Positions 23,501 through 33,182 of a stretch of 64,000 bases of DNA are shown in pieces. The stretch comes from Phragmites australis (lineage: Eukaryota; Streptophyta; Magnoliopsida; Poales; Poaceae). The notes under the pieces are model-generated. The model was not told the DNA's origin. It did not search any database and saw only the letters and a program-made list of their open reading frames with translations. The first letter of the stretch is position 1, and every line of letters starts with the position of its first letter. The translations under genes and the position numbers were made by a program. Location: positions 11,601,501 through 11,665,500 of the forward strand of contig NC_084942.1 in assembly GCF_958298935.1 (NCBI RefSeq), read 5' to 3'.

Positions 23501-23649
23501 TTGAGGTCCTTTCTATATATTTTAGTTAAACATTGTAACAATGGCACTGTGTGTGATACACTAATGAAGTCACTGTATGTATGAAACTTGATCCTGGCAT
23601 ACATGTAGTTTACATCTGGTTTTGTTCCTTTATAAAACTGGGTGTGACA
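20593..23649 (+). repeat. 3' LTR of element B (3057 bp)
   Basis: Starts TGTAATACCC after the PPT and ends GGGTGTGACA at 23649. These ends and the body (for example the segment around 22320-23600) are related to the solo LTRs at 29667 and 49417, which lie in the opposite orientation. It contains C-rich promoter-proximal sequence and a TATA box at 21221. No matching 5' LTR is in the window. Confidence 0.82.
21221..21228 (+). promoter_or_regulatory. TATA box of element B LTR
   Basis: TATATAAG preceded by ACGTGATACCCCTGCC and followed by CCGCCCCCTC. The related solo LTRs carry TATA boxes at the equivalent place on the minus strand (32152-32160 and 51971-51982). Confidence 0.65.
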
Positions 23650-24254
23650 ATCGTTTTTGGCATTGTGACGGGTCCTTATCCTGTCATCCATCCAAGGTTT
23701 AATGATGACAAGGAAGCTCTAAAGTGTCAGATAATTAAAAAATTCCAAACAATTGTAGAGTTTGAAACTAGTAATCAGCAAGTGGAAGAATAATTCCAAC
23801 TTAATAGTTATTCATGCATGCACAATGAAAGATATGAAGATGATCATGACCCTAAACGACGTGTCGCTCGCATGTCAGCAAGTCCCACCTTTTATTTCTA
23901 ATCGACATAAGCCAGATTCCAGTACACATAGGGGCATAATGTAACTAGCTTATTGTTATTACATATGTTAACAAAACTCACATCCTAGTCTAGTGTTTGA
24001 GTTGATTCTAGAAGGTATCATTATAGGGATTCCTAGTGAAGTCCTCCGAGATCTCATCCAGGAGATGATGCCCGGGAGAGCCAATGTCTTCCAGGTTCCA
24101 AAGGTGTGAAAGCGACTGCGGCTCACCCAAAAGCAACACCCAGGTGTTACTTGTGCGCTGCGTTGGTGGCACGGGCACTCCATTCCTTGTCCCCATTGGG
24201 CAGTCATGGATATTGAATATCCGCACACCTTGCACCAAGGGGAAACGATAGAAA

Positions 24255-24786
24255 ATGGGGGCCGACTCTTACGGCGTGGTACAATTTTCCCTATACAGCA
24301 TCCCGTGGTTCACCAAGCTATGACAAACACATGCTTCTATTGCATGTTGTAGTTGACTGTAGCTCAGTCCAGGGAGTGTACCAAGTCTATGATGCGTTGC
24401 TTGAAGAGAGAAGTCGTATTTGCACCTGCACGGAGTTGCTGACAAGATATCCTTCATGAATGGGGAAATAAAGAAATGGCCATCCTCCCAGAATGGGTAA
24501 CTCGCCGTGAAGACCGCCCATCGCTTTATAAGCTACTACTTGTATCGCCATGTCCTCTGATGTCCCTTCTTCTTCGCAATGATGATGGACAACCCCTATA
24601 ACCATACGCTTTCAAATGTCTACTGTTGCCAAAAAGTCCACCAATCCTGGTCCGAGACACTTGGCGTACACCTTGTACTCGGGCACAAAGGTGAAATTTG
24701 TGCACCAAAGCACCTCTTAGAGGAGGGCAGGAAAACCAGCTACATCGTCAGCGCATGTGACCATCACCATATTGTATGTGGCCATC
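24255..24786 (-). pseudogene. Unrecognised ORF in element C, interrupted by stops
   Basis: From the ATG near 24786 the minus-strand frame reads MATYNMVMVTC and continues with segments VYAKCLGPGLVDFLATVDI and EDMAIQVVAYKAMGGL, ending near a stop before 24255. Single stops break it (after ADDVAGFPALL and after DFLATVDI). The sequence looks protein-like: acidic and hydrophobic residues are distributed regularly and a helix with MAIQ..A.KA spacing is visible. I do not recognise the family and assign no function. It resembles neither Gag nor Pol and sits where gag is expected, within 200 bp of the PBS. The remaining part of the interior, 23650-24254, shows only short frames that I cannot assign. 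Confidence 0.4.
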
Positions 24787-24955
24787 CTTAACCCATGAAG
24801 GAAAGATGAGTTAGAGATCATGATTTTTCGAATTTAGGTGTTAAGCAACAAGATGAGAATAGCTCTAAGATAGAGAAGGAAGAAAATAATATGAAGTTAT
24901 CAGGTTTTAAATAAATCCACTTACTAACTAAGCTATGGTTAACTCTATCAACCTT

Positions 24956-24968
24956 GGCTCTGATACCA
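24956..24968 (-). other. Primer binding site of element C (initiator-Met tRNA)
   Basis: Minus-strand TGGTATCAGAGCC three bases inside the LTR end at 24972, identical to the PBS of element A. Confidence 0.9.
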
Positions 24969-24971
24969 TGC

Positions 24972-27336
24972 TGTCAAACTTGTCTAAATTGCATTCGGCT
25001 TAATTGACAATGCCGGTTGTCTATAAAGATAAGAGCTAGCACCACCCATCATTTGACGTGTCGAATGCTAACACCCATCTAACAACATCCATTGTAGCTA
25101 CTATTTGATTGAAATGATAGCAATTCCGGTAGTCTTGGTATATGCTCACAAAGGCCAAGATCACAGCCCATATCGTTTACAACATAGTTTCATCACAAGA
25201 TATGAATAGAGTGTGAAGACTTAACTTATATTACATACCTTGTTCACGATTCTAGTTTCTACTTATATCAAAGTTTTCGTACGCAGTGGAAGTATTAACA
25301 ACAAAAGATTAGTGGCGTCATTGCCCAAAAGGCTCCACCCAGATTAGTTCAAGCAGACCTTCTCTACTCCTGCCTATTACCGACATCAGCGGGCTAAAAA
25401 TATCCATAATCTAGCTCAACGTTACCTACATCAACTTAAGAGTAGCACCCTGAATACAAAGGTACTCACAAGACGTACACAATATGGGTGTATATATTCC
25501 CGACTCCAAGAATAATGTATTTGGTTGAATAGCAAGGAATAGCCACAAGTTAATTTGATTTAGCAAAAAAGCACTTTAATTAATATAATGCCATGAACAA
25601 CTAATATTTATCAACAATAACCAAAACCTCCAAGAATGTAAACTTGCTCAACTAAATTAAGCATCAGCAGAGGCTTCTTGTAAATGCCCACGTACTTTTC
25701 TTTTCTCCCAAACTGAACAAAACTCTACAATTGATGTCCAATGGACATTAAGCATGCTCATGATCAAGAGTGCGGTAATTCGAATTGATCTTACACCTTG
25801 CAGGAGTTGCATAAGGTGACAACCTTTTCTAGTTAAGCCCTAACTATTTGGGGTATGCACCAATATGTGCGGAAGTTAGCTAGGTCCACTCCCAGAGTAA
25901 CCTAGATACCTCTATAAGCCCGCATCCCACAACACCATAGACTAGCAATCCAAAGGGTCACAACAATATGAGGTATTCGGCTCATCCTTTTCATATTTGG
26001 ATGCAATTCAATGTGTCATGAGTTTAAAGCTTCGATGATTTCTTAAATTTGGATTGTTGTTAATTGTTTAACATTTTCCTGATTTAATTAAGCTTAAACC
26101 CAAACATAAAATTAATTATGTATAGGATCAGAGTGAATATTTTTAATAAACATCGCCTAATACAATAAGATTACGAAAATTGGTTTCACCAATTTTACAC
26201 GTACCATTAATTAATTACGAATTATTAAAGCTTAAACATGTTTCATTAACTAAGAAATTTCAGTACATATTTCATGTCTCCTAGCATTTCTATTTTTGTA
26301 GAGCATGACAATACAAAGCTAACAAAAGTGGTTTCACTATATTTGGAGCTCTATAAAATTTTCTATGCATTATTAGAGATCACAGCCAATTTTATATTGA
26401 ACAATAAAGGATTTTAGCATTTCTTGATTTACCCAAATTTAAGGCTAGCGGACTTTTGACACTAGAACCCAGCTAGCCAGAGCCATAGACCAATGGGCCC
26501 TGGACCACCTGCCCCCAGTCAAATTCATTAACCGCGGCCAGCCTCACCGGTGCACCAATATGTGCAGAGGAGGGCTCGGTTGAGCTCCTCAAGCTTCTTG
26601 GCATCTGGGGCCTCAGAGACGGCACAGCTCCAATGGATTTGGGCGGCTGCGTGCTCCTCTGTGATTTTACTCAGCAGAGAGAAGTGATGGAGTGAGAAAG
26701 ACCGAGGGAGGAGAGGAAGAGATAAGGGCAAGAGAGAGCGTAAAGGCGGCGGCCGAACTCCCTAGAAGCAGCTCAGTGGCCAGCAATGTGGCTCGGTGGC
26801 CGACCTGTTTGTCAACAACGGCAGCTGATAGCAGAGGTAGAGAGAGAGAGGTGATGACAGTGGGCCCGAGAACAGTTGCTGACATGAATTAAATACCTTC
26901 TTCCTTTATGTGATCCAAATGTAGGTCCTCCAAGGCTCCAATAATTTTTGGACAATTTTTGTGTGATACTATAATTCATGTGCAACCCATTTTAATTAGT
27001 GTGACCCAAAAAGCCTGAGCCAAATTCAAACTAAAATTCTCTAAATTTGTAACCTTTTGTAGCTTACTTCAAATTTAAAGGCTTTAGATTAATTCCCTAA
27101 AATTTAGAAAAATTCAGTAATATTCTTCATATAACATGCCTAATTTTTAAAATTATTTTTGAGCCCTAATTTACTTAGTGATTTTGTGATTTCCTTCACA
27201 ATGCATCACATATTATCATATATATTAATTCTCGTTTAATTTTATTTACATTTATTACTTGCTCAAAACTTCAATCATGAAGCTAATGATGCTCATGAAT
27301 GCTTAATTACCTGATTAAAAATTTTGGGATGTTACA
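24972..27336 (-). repeat. 5' LTR of element C (2365 bp)
   Basis: In element orientation it starts TGTAACATCC at 27336 and ends GTTTGACA at 24972, next to the PBS. Blocks match the LTR of element A (for example TTCCGGTAGTC, GGCTCCA, CGACTCCAAG and the TTAATTAC stretch near the outer end). It has a smaller GC-rich part (about 26480-26890) than element A, which accounts for most of the length difference. The next bases are TACCC (27337-27341), probably one target duplication. Confidence 0.85.
25490..25498 (-). promoter_or_regulatory. TATA box of element C LTR
   Basis: Minus-strand AATATATAC at the position equivalent to the TATA of element A, with the same downstream neighbourhood. Confidence 0.5.
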
Positions 27337-27382
27337 TACCCTTGTTTAATTACAGATATATTGCAGGGCGCTAATATTCGAC
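27337..27382 (+). repeat. 3' remnant of the 5' LTR of element D
   Basis: 46 bp ending ATTCGACA, matching the end of the 3' LTR at 46939-46984 with about ten differences. The rest was displaced by element C inserting at 27336. Confidence 0.65.
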
Positions 27383-27400
27383 AGTTGGCACGCTAGATCT
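27383..27400 (+). other. Primer binding site of element D (Tat type)
   Basis: GTTGGCACGCTAGATCTG directly follows the LTR end. It resembles the Tat-type PBS form TTGGCGCGCCAGGT (from memory), with C-to-T or G-to-A changes at the CpG sites. Confidence 0.5.
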
Positions 27401-27419
27401 GCCTTCATCTATTTTCCGG

Positions 27420-27860
27420 GATCAATCTTGTCTCAAGTGCGCGTCTGTGTCAGATTTTTCAACACCGTCTTCTATGACCACTTCTAGTCGGCAGCAGTCA
27501 TATTTGCATTGCCTCCTATCGGATCCGAGATCACCTTCGAAACTATGGCGTACCACTGGGAAGATCAAGGTGGACTGATCCACACCGGTATCATCGAGTC
27601 TAGCCCATTGGACGCATACTACGAGGTGGGACACCTCAACTAGGATCCCAAAGAGTCTAATGTTCTTGAATTCTTGGACACTGGCAGCGACGGTGAAAGT
27701 CACGGGAGCAACGATGACAACTCCATCAATAGCCAGTGCAGCTAAACAGATCGATTCGTGTTCATGGCCGGAGGAGTCAACAGCATGCCTAGTGACCAGA
27801 ACAATGGTATGCGAACCAAGATGTATTTGTGTGGCAACCGTCCGATATGCTCGGAGTCTC
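27420..27860 (+). pseudogene. Element D: gag N-terminal relic fused to RT by deletion
   Basis: The plus-strand frame contains FETMAYHWEDQGGLIHTG and LEFLDTGSDGESHGSNDD before stops. There is no zinc knuckle and no protease. At about 27862 the sequence passes directly into the RT N-terminus (VIEHRLAMEPGTTL). A single internal deletion of the gag C-terminus and protease explains this. Identification as Gag rests on position rather than a diagnostic motif. Confidence 0.45.
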
Positions 27861-28925
27861 TTGGGAGGTGATCGAGCATCGACTAGCTATGGAACCCGGC
27901 ACCACACTTATGGTGCAAAAGCAGTAAAGATTCACGAAGGACATAAAGCAAGCCATCTAGGAGGAGGTCGACAAACTCCTTAAGGAAGGGTTCATTCGAG
28001 AGGTTCATCATCCTACATGGCTCACGAATCTTGTCCTCGTGAAGAAAGCTAACAGCAAGTGAAGAATGTGTGTCGACTTTACCGACCTCAATAAAGCTTG
28101 TCCAAAGGATCATTTTCCTCTTATTCACATTAGCCAAGTTGTTGACTCTATGGAGGGTTGTGCGTTTTATCAACAAATTAGCATGGGAATAGAGGATGAA
28201 GAAAAAACTGCTTTTATTACTACCTTTGGTGTATTTTGCTATGTAAAGATGCCCTTTGGTTTGAAGAGTACTGGTGCTACTTATCAATAGTATATTCAAA
28301 ATTGTTTATAGCCCCAGATTGAGCACAATGTTGAAGCTTATGTTGATGATATTATAGTCAAATCTAGAACCAAAAGATGCATTGATTGATGACCTCAAGG
28401 AAATATTCGACAACCTCAGGAAGTATCATATGATGCTTAACCCCGAGAAGTGCATGTTTGGCATTTCGTCTGGCAAGCTTCTCAGTTTCCTAGTGTCAAG
28501 TCGAGGCATTGAGGCCAATCTGTGCAAAATCGAGGCTCTTGACTATATGAGATCACCTCAAACATTGAAGAAACTTCAAAAATTGATAGGATGCATAGCC
28601 ACCCTTAGTCGATTCATCTCCAAGATGGGTGAGCGAGGGATGTCTTTTTTCAAGCTTCTGAAGAAACACGACTGGTTCCAGTGGACGAAAGAAGTAGAGA
28701 AAGCTTTCTAAGACTTTAAAATGTATTTATCATCTCTGTTTATTCTAACCCTACCTAACGACAAAGATGAGCTCTTTTTGTACATTGCAGCTATCCCGCA
28801 AGTTGTAAGCACGGTCCTGGTGGTAGAACGGGAATGTCTCGATAAAAAGGTCAGCGTCTGGAAACATGTTTACTACAAGAGCAAAGTCCTACATGACGCC
28901 AAGCTGCGATACCCGCAAGTGTAGA
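27861..28925 (+). pseudogene. Element D: Tat-type reverse transcriptase and connection
   Basis: RT motifs of the Tat lineage appear in order: EEVDKLLKEGFIREVHHP near 27960-28020, MCVDFTDLNKACPKDHFPL near 28066-28125, KMPFGLKSTGATYQ near 28248-28290, the catalytic AYVDDIIVKS near 28336-28368, NPEKCMFGISSGKLL near 28440-28485, and the connection domain with the first RNase H start near 28730-28925. Stops and frameshifts are scattered (for example TGA at 28060 and TAG at 28288). The protein would have copied the element RNA; this copy is dead. Confidence 0.85.
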
Positions 28926-29666
28926 AGCTACTGTACATAGTCTTCATGACTTCCCGAAAGCAATGACATTATTTCCAAGCGTACAAGATCACCGTCATGA
29001 TGACGTACCAACTGAAGGATGTAATATGCAATAGGGAGGCAACTGGACAAATCATGCAATGGGCGTTTGAACTCACCGAGTTCGACGTGTGCTATGCACC
29101 ACGTGTGATCGTTAAGTCAGGAATACTAGTAGAATTCATTGCCGAGTGGACAAACGTTGAAGAAAGAAAACCAAATGTGGTCGAGGACCACTGGATGCTT
29201 TTCTTCGATGGATTGCTCATGCTCCTAGGCTAGGGGCGGGCATTGTACTCAAGTCTCTAAGGGGCGAGGAACTCAGGTACGTCATTCAATTAGATTTCAA
29301 ATCTTCTAAGACTGTTGCACGGTATGAGAGACTAGTAAACGGGCTTCGCATAGTTGCATCACTTGGGATCAGGAAACTACTCATGAAAAGAGAGTCGCAG
29401 CTAGTCGTAAACTAGGTTCAATATGAGTACCAATGCTTGGATGACAACATGAAGGCTTATCTAAACGAGGTACGAAAGCTCGAGCAGAAGTTCGAAGGGT
29501 TAGAAGTCATGCACATTCGAATAATTGACAACTCCACTGCCGATGAACTCGCTAGGCTCGCTTCCTCTCATTCGCCAGCACCCATGGGAGTCTTCATTGA
29601 GAAACTCCTCAAACTGTCTATCTCGACAGTCTCGAGCACAAAAATGCTGCCCAACTCTACCAGCAG
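28926..29666 (+). pseudogene. Element D: RNase H regions (dual RNase H)
   Basis: The first RNase H ends in TYQLKDVICNREATGQIMQW near 29000-29060. A second RNase H-like domain follows: a degenerate GAGIVLKS start near 29235, LVNGLRIVASLGIRKLLMK near 29335-29390, and the C-terminal NSTADELARLASSH near 29530-29572. Two consecutive RNase H domains are typical of the Tat lineage. The frame is broken near 29220 and 29415. The solo LTR inserts at 29667, just beyond this domain. Confidence 0.78.
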
Positions 29667-32151
29667 TGTCACACCCAGTTTTAACGGATAAAACCAAGTA
29701 CGGCTTATGTGTGCCGAGGAAGTTTAACACACATAAGGACATCATAGGTGAAGTATCAAAAGCAATACTTTTGTTAAATAAACGTTCACTTCTTACAAAT
29801 TAAAGAGTTCACCTAAACAACCTCAAATATTAAACTAAATGACATCATCTAAACGACGGCAGCGGGACGAAAACGTTGGCGACCAAACACTCCACATGCA
29901 CCAACTGGAAGACACGCTCCTTAGAACACCAGGTCGTCGTATTGGAAATCTTCAAAATCTTCCACTGAGCAGCATATGTTTATGTGGGAGAAAGCAAGGG
30001 TGAGCACATAGAGTACTCAGCAAGTGTGAGAAAGTAATGGCATGCAGGCTTATATCAAGAATAGGCTAACACATGGTATATTTGCATAAATGCGAGTAAT
30101 GAAAACACATTTGGACTCAAAAGCATTAAGCAATTATTAAACGAATGTAACCCAAACAGTTCAGCATCCATCATACAAGGCTCCCCACCTAGCACACCAT
30201 AACCGCCTAGTACTCCCTATACCAGAACCATAACCAACTAGTACTCCCTGTACCAGAACCATTACCAACACCCTCTAATCATGTGAGGATCCAAGTCTCT
30301 CATATCCGTGAGCACAGCTGTTATAACAGTTTTACACTTTGCAGAGGTTGTCCAGCTTTCCCCACGAGTCAGTGAATTCCATGTTGCTGTGTTTGCAAGA
30401 CACTTAACACACGCCAGTGGTGTGCCACCAAGAATTACTGTATGATACTTTCCACTAACCAGAGACTAATCCAATATGTGTCTGGCCACTAGGTTTCACT
30501 GCCAGGCTTTACGCAAGCTAAGCTCCTACCCAGAAGCCCCCTTTTGTGTTGACCCAACACACAATGGATAGACTCTAATCAGTATGTCATGCCTTACCCA
30601 TGTCAGCCTCGTGATTGGTACGTTACTTCTTGGGTTGTCGCTCCACGAACCGATCCTTACTTAGATTACTTGAGCAAACACTAAACCAACATCATAACCA
30701 TGACAACCATCCAAACCACTTTGCTCAAGGCCTAAGGTTCCATGTTGCTAGACCATTAACACATTAACGACCATTGTTGCATATGTTCATTAGTCAAGAT
30801 TATGACACTTCTCAACATCCCAAAAGTATGGATAAGCAATCTAACCATAAAAGACACCTAACCATAAACCATCTAGGTTCCAAGGGATGATAAGGGAAAA
30901 TCTAAGGAAAACCCTAACATAGGTGACTACCCATCACATTGACAAACACTGCATGCAGTTTATTAAAACCAAAACATTTAAAAACATAGGTTCAATATGA
31001 TCAAGGACACTTGCCTTCTCCTTGCTGCTGCTCAGTATATTCTTGCTCCTGGTCTTGATGTTCCTCAAATTGATCCGGGACATTGTCGACTAATCGCACA
31101 ATAACCGGCAAACAAACAAATAAGATACACTAAGAACAGAGCACAAAACAAAAGAACAACGAGATAAAATATGTTTAGAAAGAAAAAGAACTGAAAAATG
31201 AATCTATCGGCACAAGAATCGCTTAAAACGGAGCTACGACAAAAAAGTTAGGGCTAAAACAAATCTAGGGTTAAATCTAAAAAAGAAAAGGGCTTATTTT
31301 GAATTAAACAGAAAGTTCAGGGACCTTTTTGTAAAAATAGGGAACCTAATTTTATTTATGGAAAAGTGTAGGGACTTAACTGTAAAAAGATAGGGCTCTT
31401 TTGTTATTATAGAAAAGTCTATGGGTCTTTCTGCAAAATTACCAATTTCCAGGAATTATCAGATTTATTTTTATACTGGAAAAGCTTGAAATATTGACTG
31501 GGCTGCTTTGCCTGATGTGGCACGGTGACAGGGATGACACATCAGCAGAAAGGGCTAGGTGGCAGCTAAGGTGGCTGGATGACATGGCGTGGCTGCTGAC
31601 TAGTTTAAGAAACAACACGTGGCATCTTCTGGTTGGTTAGCCGAAGGGGTACGAATAGATCTAATCTCGGCCGATGAGGATGGATCCAACAGCTGAGCTC
31701 AAAGGGGACGGTCGGAGAAGGAGTTCTCAGCGGAGTCGAGCTCGGCACGGCGGCGACACGCCGGAGTAGAGGGAGAAGGGTCGTCGCTGGCCTCAATCTT
31801 TGACGACGAGCGGTGGATTAGCTTCAGGAGGGAGAGAGCAATCCATTTGAGGGCTTACCGAGAGCGATTCTGCACTAGAGGAGCTTGGCGACGACGAGGG
31901 GTGGCGGAAGGCTTGGGTCTTCATCAGAGAGGGCGCTCCGGCGACCAAACGGTGAAGATGATGGCGGATTGAGCTCCAGCGGGCGGCTGTGAAGCTCGGA
32001 GGTGGCTAGATCGAGGCTAAGTAACACGGGAGCGGCGCAGCAGTGAGGGCAGACAAGAGGCGGCGCTAATGGCGATGGGGAGCTCGAATTCGGCGATTTG
32101 GCTCGGGTTTTGGCGGTTTTGGCGATGGGAGATCCGAGGGGGACGACCGGG

Positions 32152-32160
32152 GTTATATAG
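32152..32160 (-). promoter_or_regulatory. TATA box of the split solo LTR
   Basis: Minus-strand CTATATAAC, about 100 bp upstream on the plus strand from the CRM insertion point. It is equivalent to the TATA boxes at 21221 (element B) and 51971 (solo LTR in E). Confidence 0.55.
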
Positions 32161-32262
32161 GCGGCAAAAGGAGGTCGGGACGAGCCAGGACTCTCAAAGG
32201 CGGCGACGGATCGACTCGGATACGACGGCAGAGTACGGGTGGAAGACGAGTCCAACGTGCGG

Positions 32263-33182
32263 TGATGGGAACAGGGGGTCCCGATCTTCCGTCAGGTGGG
32301 GATAACTATCGATTTGGTGGAGATTTGACACAAACGATCCGGCTTCCAATCAATAAGATTCGAACCCCGCAATCGCAGCACCACTTCTCCTCGGGTTATC
32401 AACCGTGCGCTGCGCGATTGACCTCGCCACGAAGGCTAATCCTTGCCTGCGAATCGAAGACACAAGCAAGAACCAAGAAGAACACAATCTGGAAAATTGC
32501 AGATGAATTGATTAAGCTCACAAGTTGGGGTCTCACAAACCGATCTAGCGGCGAACTGTTCTTGACAGATTAACTTAAGCAAAAACCCAGCCCTAAACGA
32601 CGGCACGACGGCTGTTTATGGAGACTCTAGGGTCGCGCAAGACCCTCTGGACGCGCCCCTATTGGGCTCCAACACGATACAAGGCCCAAAGACCAAAATA
32701 CGACGTCGCATCGCCGAGACAGATTTTGGACGTCAACTTGTTCGGACGATTCCTGTTAACTCCAGATGAATTTGAGCCTGATACTAGTGCCATTGGAAGC
32801 GTCTTGAAATTATCTTTCCATCCATATATAGTACGCCCAAATCCGACTCCGTATGCAACCTGGGCGTCCGTTTTAGTGCGGGCTGTTTCTGGAGTCCGAA
32901 ACAGAAACGAAATCGAATCGGTTTGGGCCTCCATCTTGAACCGGACGTCCGCGCTGGCCCTCCACGCCTCGAAGGCCTTCTCCATGCCCTTGCTGGTCCT
33001 CTCCTGTGTTCCTAAGTACAATTAAATCATTAGGTAGCGATTTATTCTCAAACTCACAAAAAGAATTGCTTAGGAACGAGTTCACCTGTAAATTTAAGAG
33101 TCGAGCGCGAGCGCGAGTAATTGGACCTTGCACAGCAACTTGAGGAGTTTCGTTTGGATCCGTAGGAGGGATGTCCTCATCA
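32263..33182 (-). repeat. 3' LTR of the CRM element (920 bp)
   Basis: From TGATGGGAAC to CCTCATCA on the plus strand. It contains the last 310 bp of the gag-pol frame, including its stop at 32873. A TATA-like TATATATGGA on the minus strand is at 32822-32831, inside the coding tail. Confidence 0.93.

Larger units (their letters stand above)
16362..23649 (+). mobile_element. Element B: decayed Tekay-type Ty3/gypsy (gag and 5' LTR absent)
   Basis: Plus-strand relic with protease, RT, RNase H, integrase, chromodomain, PPT and 3' LTR in order. Gag and the 5' LTR are not in the window because another LTR interrupts B at 16361. Its PPT is split by a CRM-type solo LTR (19677-20585). The coding part holds more than a dozen stops and several frameshifts, so B is much older than A. 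Confidence 0.88.
23650..27336 (-). mobile_element. Element C: LTR retrotransposon with unrecognised, non-gag-pol interior
   Basis: A minus-strand element with a complete 5' LTR (24972-27336), an iMet PBS and 1.3 kb of interior, cut at 23649 by element B. The LTR is a diverged relative of that of element A. The visible interior does not show Gag, zinc knuckle or Pol motifs but an unrecognised ORF. This fits a non-autonomous element, although gag-pol could lie beyond the truncation. Confidence 0.65.

Noticed and set aside
28231..28299. Possible nuclear gene for a polymerase-like protein in the plus-strand frames near 28000-29000
   Set aside because: Motif order and the VDDIIVKS active site are those of Tat reverse transcriptase, and LTR end and PBS lie just upstream.
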